Positions 24,897-33,661 of a DNA stretch of 64,000 nt are shown piece after piece. Each line of letters starts with the position of its first letter. The stretch's first letter is position 1. The notes beneath the pieces were generated by a model. It saw only the letters and a program-made list of their open reading frames with translations. It was not told where the DNA came from and made no database searches. Location: assembly GCF_030817215.1 (NCBI RefSeq), contig NZ_JAUSZA010000001.1, positions 7,476,501-7,540,500 on the forward strand, in the 5' to 3' direction. Position numbers and translations under genes: made by a program. This stretch comes from Paenibacillus sp. V4I3 (lineage in GTDB: Bacteria > Bacillota > Bacilli > Paenibacillales > NBRC-103111).

Positions 24897-25991
24897 CTAT
24901 TTTTTTTCTGCCGCTTTCAACCAGTCCGTATAGCCTTGTTGGCTTCCGCCCCAGCCTTTGACGTATTCGCTAAGCTGTGTTGTATTTACTTGCTTGTCCT
25001 TCGGCAGTTGGTCTCTGGATACATAAACAGGCTCCAATACCACTTTCTCAGGCGTTTGGTCACCATGCAGCTTCTGATAAAGGTAACGCACTTGTACGCG
25101 ACCGATATCTTTCGGATCTACCGCAGCAGATGCCACCCATGGGCTTTTCGGATCTTGCAGCAATTGCAAGTCTTCATCACTCAGGTCAATCCCGTATACT
25201 TTAATTTCTGTACGTCCTGCTTGTTGAATCGCACGGGAAGCGCCTTTCGCAAACTCATCCCAAGCTGTCCATACCGCTGTGATATCACCTTTGTTCGGGT
25301 ATTTCTTCAGAATCGCTTCCATTTGCGTTTGTGTATCTAACGCAGGATCTTTAGCTGTACCGAATGCAGCTACTTCTTTAATGTCTGGATATTTCTTTTG
25401 GAAAGCTTGGTAGGCCAATTGTCTGCGTTCCATCGGTGCAAAGCCGGCTACCCATACTTTCACGATGTTCCCTTTACCGCCAGCATCCTTCGCAAGCTGC
25501 TCTAACGTAGCTTCAGCCATCTTCTGATCGCCTTGCTCTAAGGACGTAACGCCCGGAACAGAAAGAATCGAATCGAAACTTACGACTGGAATTTTCTTTT
25601 CTAGTGCTTTCTTCACGCCTGCTTCCAACGCTTCCGCTGTTCCGTGATCGATGAGAATACCATCGAATTTCTGATTAATCGCTGCATCCAGATTGGATGA
25701 CATTTTCGCCAGATCCGTATCAGCAGCGAATACCGTTACCTTACCGCCAAGCTTCTCTACTTGTTCCTTCACACCTTCTACATACTGAGATGAAAATGTA
25801 CCTGTATTGAATTGCATCACGAGTGCAATTTTCTTTCCGCTTAAATCTGCTGCTTTAGCTGCGTCAGTCGCTTTCGCGCTTGCAGCAGGTGTTGCCGAAG
25901 CGCTGCTGCTCTCTTTTTGTCCGCAGGCCGCAAGCAAGCTTCCTACTAAAGCCAGGATGATGAATAAACCGCCTAATTTCGTTCTTTTCAT
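24897..25991 (-). CDS. CUT2 sugar ABC transporter substrate-binding lipoprotein
   Basis: A 364-residue RbsB-like periplasmic-type binding protein. The lipobox is SLLAACG (residues about 18-24), followed by a Ser/Ala/Lys linker. Two Rossmann-like lobes show KIALVMQFNTGTFSSQYVEG, AINQKFDGILIDHGTAEALE and IPVVSFDS. GGGAGG lies before the start. First gene of a three-gene sugar import operon. The ligand cannot be deduced; ribose, xylose or a related aldose is typical of the family. Confidence 0.9.
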   Translation of the reverse strand: MKRTKLGGLFIILALVGSLLAACGQKESSSASATPAASAKATDAAKAADLSGKKIALVMQFNTGTFSSQYVEGVKEQVEKLGGKVTVFAADTDLAKMSSNLDAAINQKFDGILIDHGTAEALEAGVKKALEKKIPVVSFDSILSVPGVTSLEQGDQKMAEATLEQLAKDAGGKGNIVKVWVAGFAPMERRQLAYQAFQKKYPDIKEVAAFGTAKDPALDTQTQMEAILKKYPNKGDITAVWTAWDEFAKGASRAIQQAGRTEIKVYGIDLSDEDLQLLQDPKSPWVASAAVDPKDIGRVQVRYLYQKLHGDQTPEKVVLEPVYVSRDQLPKDKQVNTTQLSEYVKGWGGSQQGYTDWLKAAEKK

Positions 25992-26144
25992 GAGTTACCC
26001 TCCCGATCTAATGCATTACTCTATTTCCTATCAACTCTATCAAAAATTATACCGAGTAATTTAATAGGAATTACTGTATATTAGCATTGGTAGGATTTCC
26101 CGTCAATACATTTGATGATATTTTCTCTTACATTTCGACTTTTT

Positions 26145-26792
26145 TTATTTCCTTCCAAAATCAGCCTTGATTTCTCCCCATTTCCGCGTATCCCACTTCA
26201 TAATTTTATTAGTATAAGCGTTCGTTTTGAGCCATTTCAACGCCCGATCAACTAATGTCCAAATTTCTTCTGTGGAAGCATCCCTAACTAGATTAGTGGA
26301 AACCTCTTTTTTACGTATCCAGCTCAAAGCTGTGACTGAATCGGTATAAATGGTTTTATTACTGCCTAGCTTCTGCAAATAAGCGAGTCCGTGAACGATA
26401 GCAAGAAACTCACCTAAATTATTCGTCCCTTTAGAAATAGGGCCTTGATAGAAAATAATCTCACCCGTCTTCGTATCGACACCTTTGTATTCAACAATTC
26501 CTGGATTCCCCGAACAGCCAACATCGACGGAGATACTGTTATAGTCGACTTCAGGCGCCGTCTCAGGTGTAGCTGACTTGCCCGTAGAAGTTGCAGCTGT
26601 TCCCCCTTTTCCAGAGAAATTCAGCGACTTCTGCCACCCCTTCTCCAGTGCTTGACGTGCCTCCAGCTCCGATTCATACGATTTAAATCTAGCTTGCGGA
26701 TAACCTTTGGTCTGAGCCTGACAATCAGCCCATGTACGGTAGATCCCTGGTTGATGTCCTACCCAAACAACATAATATTTCACTGCTGACAT
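26145..26792 (-). CDS. rnhA: Ribonuclease HI with N-terminal viroplasmin domain
   Basis: The protein degrades RNA in RNA/DNA hybrids. Residues 1-52 form the hybrid-binding viroplasmin domain (KYYVVWVGHQPGIYRTWADC, YESELEARQALEKGW). After a Thr/Ser/Ala linker comes the RNase H domain with catalytic acids in SISVDVGCSGNPG, NLGEFLAIVHG, IYTDSVTAL and KADFGRK. ATG at 26792 overlaps the upstream stop region and has GGAGTG six bases earlier. Translation appears coupled to the upstream hypothetical gene. Confidence 0.88.
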   Translation of the reverse strand: MSAVKYYVVWVGHQPGIYRTWADCQAQTKGYPQARFKSYESELEARQALEKGWQKSLNFSGKGGTAATSTGKSATPETAPEVDYNSISVDVGCSGNPGIVEYKGVDTKTGEIIFYQGPISKGTNNLGEFLAIVHGLAYLQKLGSNKTIYTDSVTALSWIRKKEVSTNLVRDASTEEIWTLVDRALKWLKTNAYTNKIMKWDTRKWGEIKADFGRK

Positions 26793-26793
26793 C

Positions 26794-27291
26794 TTATTCA
26801 CTCCGTAATTGTTGATGTATTTGATGTACAAGATCTTCGATAACTTTCACTGTATCACCGAAATAAGGCCGATAGTCCAAATCTTTAATAAACGCAAGAT
26901 AGGTTTCACCTACCTCCATAACCTTCTTGCTGTACTCCAAGCTAGGGATCATATGCGTTTCAAGCTCGCGATATGTTCCATTAGAGCGCTCCTCAACGGA
27001 TGCGAGTTCCACTTGTTCATCCGCCAGATGACGCACAACGAACGAAAAACCTCTACACTCCGGATCTCCGCAGCCGCATACAAAGAACGGCATTCGCTCC
27101 CATTGATCCGCTGGCGCAAAACGATTCGGCGCGGTATCATGCAGGGCACTATACAAGAACGCAGGAAGCCCCACATCTACACACAATGGCTCTTCAATAA
27201 TAATACTATCGTCCACCGCCATGAGGACATCTGCCTGAATAATTTGTAAATCTTTATCTAGGGACCAGCCCTTTATGGATATATCAAACAT
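26794..27291 (-). CDS. Conserved hypothetical protein with CGCGDPEC motif
   Basis: A 165-residue soluble protein I cannot name. It contains FFVCGCGDPECRGFSF (about residues 68-83), a CxCxxxxC cluster that may bind zinc, flanked by predicted beta strands, and a helical C terminus (VKVIEDLVHQIHQQL). Its stop codon lies within the start region of the RNase H gene, so the two are one operon and likely act in a related process. CAGGAG precedes the start. Confidence 0.7.
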   Translation of the reverse strand: MFDISIKGWSLDKDLQIIQADVLMAVDDSIIIEEPLCVDVGLPAFLYSALHDTAPNRFAPADQWERMPFFVCGCGDPECRGFSFVVRHLADEQVELASVEERSNGTYRELETHMIPSLEYSKKVMEVGETYLAFIKDLDYRPYFGDTVKVIEDLVHQIHQQLRSE

Positions 27292-27451
27292 AACTCCTGC
27301 CTCCGCTCTCCCATTTATTCGGTTTTCTCATTATAGCAAAGACTGTGCGTTCCTGCTTTTAAGGTTTATTTTTATGGTGATAATTTCCAGTTTAGGTGAT
27401 GAGTATAATTCCTAAAAAAGATTATACTACCATTACTGGAGGTGATATCAG

Positions 27452-27691
27452 ATGGCATCAGGACAATCTCGTAGCAGCAATCAACTAGTTGTTCCACAAG
27501 CTACGCAAGCTCTAGACCAATTGAAGTTTGAAGTTGCTCAAGAATTAGGCATCCAAATTCCTCAAGACGGCTACTACGGCTACATGGCTTCTCGTGATAC
27601 AGGAGCAATCGGTGGAAACATCACTCGTCGTCTCGTGCAAATTGCTGAACAGCAACTTGCTGGCGGCGCAGCCGGTAAATTCAGCAGATAA
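27452..27691 (+). CDS. Alpha/beta-type small acid-soluble spore protein
   Basis: A 79-residue SASP, about three quarters identical by eye to the paralogue at 17227: LDQLKFEVAQELGIQIPQDGYYGYMASRDTGAIGGNITRRLVQIAEQ, quoted here in the parts LDQLKFEVAQELGI and GAIGGNITRRLVQIAEQ. It coats forespore DNA. TGGAGGTGATATC precedes the ATG. GTATA and TATACTA upstream (about 27400-27432) vaguely fit sigma-G but with short spacing. Confidence 0.95.
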   Translation: MASGQSRSSNQLVVPQATQALDQLKFEVAQELGIQIPQDGYYGYMASRDTGAIGGNITRRLVQIAEQQLAGGAAGKFSR

Positions 27692-27715
27692 CAGTTTTCC
27701 CTATACTTAAGTAAA

Positions 27716-27759
27716 AAAGGGCTTTCTTTTAAGTAGCAACTACTTGGAAGAAGCCTTTC
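27716..27759. terminator. Hairpin after the spore protein gene
   Basis: AAAGGGCTTTCTT/AAGTAG pairs with CTACTT/AAGAAGCCTTT around CAA. The T-run is best on the minus strand; on the plus strand CAATTTTTT follows. Confidence 0.6.
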
Positions 27760-27905
27760 AATTTTTTAAAGGATAAATTTTGTATAACAGAAACTGTCGA
27801 TTCATGCACTATGCCGACTAACCACTGGTAGACTTGCCTCCAAAGTTTGATTCTAGAATCTTTCAGCAGCTTTGTGAGGGTAGACTGGGCTATAGTGGAT
27901 ACCAA

Positions 27906-28091
27906 TGTTGTAATTCCTACAACAATTCGCACAACAAAAGGCTATTTTGCAACTTGAAGTTGCATTTCATACAACATTTCGAGCTCATTTGCTGCTAAAT
28001 CGCCTATATGAGGCCCAATTGTTGTAGCATTATGCAACAATGAAGGGAGAAAGGCGGGATCCAGGCAGCGATTGTTGCACTTTTTACAACA
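27906..28091. repeat. Cluster of TGTTG/CAACA inverted repeats
   Basis: Four short inverted repeats occur in 190 bases: TGTTGTA-ATTCC-TACAACA (27906-27924), TGCAACTTGAAGTTGCA (about 27958), ATTGTTG-N10-CAACAAT (28018-28041) and TGTTG-N9-CAACA (28073-28091). The same motif, with a shared ATCCAGG next to ATTGTTG, recurs at 33777. Confidence 0.6.
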
Positions 28092-28186
28092 TCATTTCAA
28101 AAGAGAATATGGATCCGTTCATCAGGCAACCTCAGTGTGCATAGATGGCGAGCGATTCTGATTTAAGAAATTTCCATGTAGAACAA

Positions 28187-28222
28187 GATTAGATGAGTGA
28201 TTGGATGAGTGATTGGATGAGT
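28187..28222. repeat. Three tandem 12-bp repeats
   Basis: GATTRGATGAGT occurs three times head to tail with one mismatch in the first unit. It is not in a gene. Confidence 0.7.
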
Positions 28223-28349
28223 GTATCGACGGTCCTAAATCCCTATTCCTCCAACAAACAAATACAAACAATATACCAGGGACTCATAGTCACTTACCGA
28301 ATGATTAACATATTCACTATCTCACTTTTCTTAGCAATAATCCGCAGCT

Positions 28350-28372
28350 AACTAACCTAAATTAGGTTAGTT
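28350..28372. repeat. 23-bp perfect palindrome
   Basis: AACTAACCTAA, a central A, and TTAGGTTAGTT. There is no T-run after it. It is about 130 bases from the end of the PLP enzyme gene. Operator or terminator-like function is open. Confidence 0.5.
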
Positions 28373-28389
28373 TCGTCACCTTTCCCCCT

Positions 28390-28432
28390 GGCCCAAAATA
28401 AAGGAAGCCCATGCAAAAATGCATAGGCCTCT
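28390..28432 (-). terminator. Terminator of the CUT1/PLP operon
   Basis: On the minus strand AGGCCTATGCA pairs with TGCATGGGCTTC (small mismatch), followed by CTTTATTTT. Confidence 0.65.
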
Positions 28433-28498
28433 TACAGATCCGTATATGCGAGTTGTCGCATACGGTTCCTCCGAGATTATCCCCTCGGGGGATGATAT

Positions 28499-29659
28499 TC
28501 ATAGTAAAACAGCCGCAGCCGCATCGTCTATATCCCGAATCAGATCCTGCGGATCCTCAAGACCCACGTAAAGGCGGACAATGTGCCGTTCCTTATCTCC
28601 GCTCCGTATCACATTTACGTTGACTAGACTTTCAAATCCTCCCCAGCTAACACCAATTTTGAAATACTGGAGTTTTGTCGCCCAAGCCTTCAGCTTCTCC
28701 AACGGTTCATACGATTCGAACGAGAATAAGCTGCTGAAACCTATTAGCTGCTGAAGCGCCAATTCATGCTGCGGATGTGTAGGGAGTCCTGGATGGTGAA
28801 CGTGAGCAGCGTAAGGTTGGTTACTAATATGCTCGGCTATGAGCATTCCGCTGCGCTGATGGCGTTCCATTCTAAGCGGAAGTGTCCGCAATCCGCGCAT
28901 CACTAACGACGCTGTTTGTGGCGTCATGATACCACCGAAAAGCATATATTCCGAATTGCTAAGTCGATTCATGAGTTCCATTGAACCAATGACAACCCCG
29001 CCTAAGCAATCACTATGTCCGGATATATATTTCGTTATAGAATGGACAACCAGATCAATACCTAACGTAATCGGCATTAGGTGACATGGTGTAGCCCATG
29101 TGTTATCGATGATGGTCTTGATTCCCTTGCTCGCGGCAAGCTGAGCACACGCACGCAAGTCTTGAAGCTCGAACGTCATCGTTGTCGGACTTTCCAAATA
29201 CATCAACTTCGTATTTGGCTTGATAGCTTCTTCCCAATTGCTGAGTTCGGTTCCGTCAACGAAACTCGTCTCTATACCGAACTTGACCAGGTACGATCCG
29301 AGAAACTCGCGCGTCGGACCGTAAGCGTGATTCACGCATACAATGTGATCGCCTTGCTGAACAACAGAAAGAACTGCCGCTGTGATGGCCGCCATCCCCG
29401 AAGCGAAGCACTTCGCGTCCTCGCCGCCCTCCATTTTGGCTAGCTTCTCCTCCAGATTACGAACGGTCGGATTGTTGCCGCGCGAATAGACGTGATGCCC
29501 TAACACATTTTGCATAGCCAGATCGAATTGCTCATGAGTTTCGAAAGCGAATAAACTGTTTTGATAGACGGGGATGTTAATCGCCCCATGGTGTCGAGTA
29601 TCGTACGGGTCATGTGCCGCCTTGGTGTAAAGCGAATCCCCCGATTGATCTTTATTCAT
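28499..29659 (-). CDS. Cys/Met-metabolism PLP-dependent enzyme (cystathionine lyase/synthase type)
   Basis: A 386-residue enzyme of the trans-sulfuration family. Signatures are YSRGNNPTVRNLEEKLAKMEGGE, the cofactor-phosphate contact CFASGMAAI, DNTWATP, and the Schiff-base lysine in VVHSITKYISGHSD. Whether it acts as a gamma-synthase, gamma-lyase or beta-lyase cannot be told from sequence by eye. GGAGAG precedes the start. It is the last gene, 31 bases behind two ABC permease genes, so it probably processes what that transporter imports. Confidence 0.88.
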   Translation of the reverse strand: MNKDQSGDSLYTKAAHDPYDTRHHGAINIPVYQNSLFAFETHEQFDLAMQNVLGHHVYSRGNNPTVRNLEEKLAKMEGGEDAKCFASGMAAITAAVLSVVQQGDHIVCVNHAYGPTREFLGSYLVKFGIETSFVDGTELSNWEEAIKPNTKLMYLESPTTMTFELQDLRACAQLAASKGIKTIIDNTWATPCHLMPITLGIDLVVHSITKYISGHSDCLGGVVIGSMELMNRLSNSEYMLFGGIMTPQTASLVMRGLRTLPLRMERHQRSGMLIAEHISNQPYAAHVHHPGLPTHPQHELALQQLIGFSSLFSFESYEPLEKLKAWATKLQYFKIGVSWGGFESLVNVNVIRSGDKERHIVRLYVGLEDPQDLIRDIDDAAAAVLL

Positions 29660-29690
29660 AGATGTTTCTCTCCGATCCGAAATTTGCTGC

Positions 29691-30524
29691 TTAGCCTTTC
29701 ACTGCGCCTTGCGTGAGGCCTTCTACGATAAAACGCTGCGCGAACGCGAACAGAAAGACGGTTGGAATGACGGACAAGACGGTGCCTGCCGACATGGCGC
29801 CCCAATCGACGTCATATTTGAGAATAAGTGAGTTCAATGCTACAGGCATCGTCTTAAGTAGGTCGTGATCGATGAACATGACCGCCATAAACAACTCGTT
29901 CCAGTTCTGCACGAATGCGAAAATAAAAGTCGAGGCGATCCCTGGCATCATGATTGGCACGATGATCCGGATTAGGGCAACAAGCCGCGAACATCCGTCG
30001 ATCATCGCCGCCTCTTCCAGACTGGCAGGTATGCGTTGAAAGAAGCCACGTAAAATAATGGTTGAGAATGGTATTAACCCTACCGTGTACATGAGTACAA
30101 GAGCGATTCTAGAATTAATTAAATCCAATTGCGTCATCATGAGGTAAAGTGGTCCGAGCGAAATGAAACCTGGCAGCATCTGTGTCGCGAAAAATGCCAA
30201 CATAATTTGCCGATGTCCACGAAATTGAAAACGGGCAAGCACATAAGCACTCAAGACGGAAATCACAATAACAATAAGTGCTGATGAGATAGCTACCAAC
30301 AGGCTATTACCGATATAGACATGAAATTTGGATATTTTAAAAATGTTGACATAATTGTCGAACGTAATATTCGTCGGCCAATATTTAAGCGGATATGTGA
30401 AAATTTCGTTTTGGGGTTTTAATGAAGTAATCAAAATCCAATATAGCGGGAACACCATGATTACTAGATGAAGCGCTAGAAAAAACACCTTGAATGGACC
30501 TATGAATTGTAAGCGCGTCTTCAT
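29691..30524 (-). CDS. CUT1 ABC transporter permease (MalG type)
   Basis: A 277-residue, six-helix inner permease. The coupling EAA loop is EEAAMIDGCSRLVALIRIIVPIMMPG, of which EEAAMIDGCSR and RIIVPIMMPG are the key parts. N-terminal MVFPLYWILITSLKP is typical. It begins two bases after the stop of the partner permease. Carbohydrate import is the family norm, but the end-of-operon enzyme raises other possibilities. Confidence 0.92.
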   Translation of the reverse strand: MKTRLQFIGPFKVFFLALHLVIMVFPLYWILITSLKPQNEIFTYPLKYWPTNITFDNYVNIFKISKFHVYIGNSLLVAISSALIVIVISVLSAYVLARFQFRGHRQIMLAFFATQMLPGFISLGPLYLMMTQLDLINSRIALVLMYTVGLIPFSTIILRGFFQRIPASLEEAAMIDGCSRLVALIRIIVPIMMPGIASTFIFAFVQNWNELFMAVMFIDHDLLKTMPVALNSLILKYDVDWGAMSAGTVLSVIPTVFLFAFAQRFIVEGLTQGAVKG

Positions 30525-30526
30525 GG

Positions 30527-31408
30527 TTAGAAATCCCCCATCTTTTCAGATTTGGTTACTGATAAGTAAAACAACGTGTAAAGCAGTAAAAGCACGATCA
30601 TGACAACCCCGATTGCGGATGCCGCGCCGTAATCCCCAGCGTAAATGATTTTATCCAGCATTAATGAAGATAAAATATGCGTACTTCCTGCTGGTCCACC
30701 GTTGGTCATGCCGTAGATGATCGTAGGATCGTTAAAGATCCAGATGACCCGAAGCAGCGTAGTCGTAATGATCGTCGGTAAAATGTAGGGAAGCGTAACG
30801 CTAAGCAGCTTGCGCGCCTCGCTCGCTCCGTCCATCTCGGCAGCTTCGTACAGCTCGGAAGGCACTGATTGCAGCGCTGCGAGCAGCATAATTGCAAAAA
30901 ATGCGATGCCGTACCATACGTTCGCGATAATGACGGAGATCATTGCCCATTTGGGATCCGACAAGAACCCGATCCGCGTTTCGATCAAACCGGTTTTGAG
31001 CAAAAGATCGTTGATGACGCCGATTTGTGAGTTGAACATCCATTTCCAAATCATCCCAATCAGAAAGCCCGAAAGCGCCCAAGAGTAAAATACTAACCCT
31101 TGGTAAATCCCTCTACCCCGGAATTTTTTGTTCATTAACAGCGCAAGCGTCAGCCCAATGAGAAATTGAAATACTAAGGAAAAAAATACCCAGTACGCAC
31201 TGTTCGTCAACGCAGTCAGAAACTTCGGATCCTTGAATGCATCCCGAAAATTTTGCAAACCGACAAAATGGACATTTCTAAGATCAAACAGTTTGTATTC
31301 TTGAAATGCCATGATGCCGCCCTTTAGGAACGGATAATATGTGAAAATAAGGACCAGTAATAGAGCGGGGAGCAAACCAAATAAGATGAACGGCTGCCGA
31401 CTCTTCAT
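30527..31408 (-). CDS. CUT1 ABC transporter permease (MalF/UgpA type)
   Basis: A 293-residue permease with six helices and the EAA loop ELYEAAEMDGASEARKLLSVTLP. ATG at 31408 has GAGGTGGT upstream; the longer open frame reading through the preceding hairpin is not supported. It pairs with the MalG-type permease. No ATPase gene is in the operon, so a shared MsmX-like ATPase elsewhere would be required, as is common for CUT1 systems in Bacilli. Confidence 0.92.
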   Translation of the reverse strand: MKSRQPFILFGLLPALLLVLIFTYYPFLKGGIMAFQEYKLFDLRNVHFVGLQNFRDAFKDPKFLTALTNSAYWVFFSLVFQFLIGLTLALLMNKKFRGRGIYQGLVFYSWALSGFLIGMIWKWMFNSQIGVINDLLLKTGLIETRIGFLSDPKWAMISVIIANVWYGIAFFAIMLLAALQSVPSELYEAAEMDGASEARKLLSVTLPYILPTIITTTLLRVIWIFNDPTIIYGMTNGGPAGSTHILSSLMLDKIIYAGDYGAASAIGVVMIVLLLLYTLFYLSVTKSEKMGDF

Positions 31409-31438
31409 TAGATGCACCACCTCATATAGAAAAATGGT

Positions 31439-31463
31439 AATGGGCAGCGAATCGCCACCCATT
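31439..31463 (-). other. Intercistronic hairpin after the CUT1 binding-protein gene
   Basis: AATGGG and CCCATT flank an inner GGCGATTCGCT, followed on the minus strand by ACCATTTTTC. As in the two other ABC operons here it follows the binding-protein gene directly. Confidence 0.6.
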
Positions 31464-31477
31464 ACGAAGGTTAAACG

Positions 31478-32833
31478 CTATTTTTTCTTCGACTTTTGAT
31501 CCATCCAATAAGCGTCCCATTTCTTCAGAACGTCGACGACAGTGAACTTACCGAGCAAATACGCCTGGCCAGACTCCATGCTCGCTTGATTCCATTGACC
31601 CGTTCCCGGATATTGGAATGGCGGCTTGTAGTTCATGAATACGTCCGGCTTGTTGGACATATCCAGCAACGTTTTGTAAGGACCTGTTTTGAAGTACTCG
31701 TCGTTTGCCGCAGTGGTGTGAATCGGCACTAAGCCGTACTTTTTACCAAACTCGGTATTCTGCCCAGGATTAGACAAGAAGGCGATCAACTTGAAGGCCG
31801 CTTCTTTGTTCTTGGATTGGGATGCGATACCCCAGCCAGCCCCTCCAGCTTGAATGAGAGCCTTGCCGCTTGGTCCCGTTGGCATTGGTGCCGTCGCCCA
31901 TTGTTCCGGCTTCATTTTCTCCTGTATCGTCTGAATGACGTCCGGATCTTGCAGCAGCATGCCGGTTACACCAGAGGTGAACGCCTGTACCTGTTCTTGG
32001 AAGCCCCAGTTGACAGCATCCGAAGGTGATGCTTCTTTATAAATTTTCATATATAATTCGATAGCTTGCTTAGCTTCTGGTGATGAGTAAATCGTATTGC
32101 CGCTCTTTAAGAACTGCGCATCTTCCAAATTCACCTGATCTCCGTTATAAGCGAGTACCATCTGATCAGTGATGCCCGCAGACCCCATACCGCCTCGGAA
32201 CGAGAACCCGTAACGGTTCTTAGCTGGGTCGGTTAGCTTCTTGCCTGTTTCATATAGTTCTTGGTAAGAAACTGGCGGTTTCAAGCCTTTCTCCTCAAAC
32301 CAGTCTTTGCGGTAGAATAATTGACGCTGGTATAAGCCGTTCGGAATGAAATAGAGTTTATTGTTATTCGTTGCAATCGACTTGGCCACAGCTGTTACTG
32401 TACCGAAGTCTTTCCAAGTACCCGTGTAAGTATCGAGCGGATCAATGTACCCGTTGTTCACATACTCCGCGATGTTCAAATCTCTTACTTCTAGAACGTC
32501 TAGTTCTTGTTTAGCTGCAAGCATAGTTCTGATCTTGTTATCCGCTTGATCGAACGGAGGCGAGATGAGATCGACCTTAATTGTCGGATTCTCTTTCTCG
32601 AATTGGGAAATCATCGCTTTGAGAATGTCGGTCCGTTTCGGGCTCGTCAAGCTCTCGATCATATGAACGGTAACCACTTTACCAGAACTTGCACCGGCAC
32701 CCGCTTGATCGCTATTGCCTTTCGCATCACTTTTTGCAGTGTCCGTATTGCTGCCGCAAGCTGCGAGCAACCCCATTAGCATCGTAGATGCAACTACTGT
32801 TGGCCATACTTTACGCATTTGTTTTCCCCACAT
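31478..32833 (-). CDS. CUT1 ABC transporter extracellular binding lipoprotein
   Basis: A 451-residue binding protein of the MalE/UgpB type. The lipobox is MGLLAACGSN after MWGKQMRKVWPTVVAS. Inside are DILKAMISQFEKENPTIKVDL, a core of this family, and GIASQSKNKEAAFKLIAFLSNP near the C terminus. ATG at 32833 follows GAGGAGGGG; the longer frame begins inside the promoter and operator and is not used. The ligand is unknown. Confidence 0.9.
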   Translation of the reverse strand: MWGKQMRKVWPTVVASTMLMGLLAACGSNTDTAKSDAKGNSDQAGAGASSGKVVTVHMIESLTSPKRTDILKAMISQFEKENPTIKVDLISPPFDQADNKIRTMLAAKQELDVLEVRDLNIAEYVNNGYIDPLDTYTGTWKDFGTVTAVAKSIATNNNKLYFIPNGLYQRQLFYRKDWFEEKGLKPPVSYQELYETGKKLTDPAKNRYGFSFRGGMGSAGITDQMVLAYNGDQVNLEDAQFLKSGNTIYSSPEAKQAIELYMKIYKEASPSDAVNWGFQEQVQAFTSGVTGMLLQDPDVIQTIQEKMKPEQWATAPMPTGPSGKALIQAGGAGWGIASQSKNKEAAFKLIAFLSNPGQNTEFGKKYGLVPIHTTAANDEYFKTGPYKTLLDMSNKPDVFMNYKPPFQYPGTGQWNQASMESGQAYLLGKFTVVDVLKKWDAYWMDQKSKKK

Positions 32834-32886
32834 AAGAAGATACCCCTCCTCGGTTGCGATTAAATTATGATGTATCATCCAGTCAT

Positions 32887-32931
32887 CCTGTCTGATAGGT
32901 TGATCATAATTGATACCGCTTTCTCCGTCAA
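32887..32931 (-). promoter_or_regulatory. Promoter and GntR-type operator of the CUT1/PLP operon
   Basis: On the minus strand TTGACG (32926-32931) and TATGAT (32903-32908) are 17 bases apart. Three bases after the -10 lies CCTATCAGACAGG (complement of 32887-32899), an imperfect palindrome that overlaps the start of transcription. The identical 13-mer has the same position at the regulator's own promoter. Confidence 0.8.
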
Positions 32932-32952
32932 GTAAAAAAATCGACATTTTTT

Positions 32953-33630
32953 TTAATAGGTTTTGATCAGTTTCTCGATGCAATCCATCATTTGATGAAA
33001 CTCGCTTGTCGCTCTTTCTGGGTCATGCTGGGAAATCCCCTCGTAAATCGTATGATGGAAAGGATAGGTCTCGTCAAATAAACGCTTCTCTCCAAGCGGA
33101 TCGTTGAAAAACTTTTGATAAAGGCCGCTCATGGAGTTAATGACACTTTCCAAGATCGGATTACCTGAAGATTTAATGATGTGTTGGTGAAAAGCAAGGT
33201 CGATTTGCGAGGTATCTTTCCCGCTTTCTTTCAGCCTTTTATACTCATGTAAAATTTTCTCCAACTCTTTCAATTGATTAGCATTGATATTCCGTGCGGA
33301 TAGCTCCACCGCTTTACCCTCGAGTGCCCGACGCACATCAAGTATGGAAAGTAAGAACTTCTTCTCGTTCTCCACCTTCACTTTGCCGGTGAAACGAAAC
33401 GTATCAACATCGCGCACAAAAATACCCTTGCCGTTCTCAACACGAACAATATCAACGGCTTCCAAATAACGCAGAGCTTCCCGCAAGGACGAACGGCCAA
33501 CGCCAAACATCGCGGTTAGTTCTCCGGCGGAAGGCAGCTTGTCTCCCTCTTTCAAAGCATTTTCCTCAATATATCGTTGAATTTCTTGTGCAACTAGTTC
33601 ATGAACATTGTATTTCTGAATTTTCGGCAT
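32953..33630 (-). CDS. GntR/FadR-family transcriptional regulator
   Basis: A 225-residue repressor. The N-terminal winged helix has YIEENALKEGDKLPSAGELTAMFGVGRSSLREALRYLEA, typical in the parts GDKLPSAGEL and GVGRSSLREALRYLE. The C-terminal FCD ligand domain shows LLSILDVRRALEGKAVELSA and FHQHIIKSSGNPIL. It is upstream of the CUT1 binding protein on the same strand. Matching operators before both genes suggest it represses itself and the transport operon until a ligand binds. Confidence 0.92.
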   Translation of the reverse strand: MPKIQKYNVHELVAQEIQRYIEENALKEGDKLPSAGELTAMFGVGRSSLREALRYLEAVDIVRVENGKGIFVRDVDTFRFTGKVKVENEKKFLLSILDVRRALEGKAVELSARNINANQLKELEKILHEYKRLKESGKDTSQIDLAFHQHIIKSSGNPILESVINSMSGLYQKFFNDPLGEKRLFDETYPFHHTIYEGISQHDPERATSEFHQMMDCIEKLIKTY

Positions 33631-33661
33631 CGATTTTTCCCCTTATCTTCGAACCTGTGTA

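Larger units (their letters stand above)
27760..28389. other. Gene-free region with inverted repeats
   Basis: About 630 bases without a convincing gene on either strand. A 67-codon minus-strand frame at 27729-27932 has no ribosome site and is not called. The region holds TTGTTG/CAACAA inverted repeats, a 12-bp tandem repeat and a 23-bp palindrome, given separately. Confidence 0.6.

Noticed and set aside
27729..27932. A 67-codon minus-strand frame after the spore protein gene
   Set aside because: No ribosome site, overlaps a terminator hairpin and inverted repeats, and the product has no recognisable feature.
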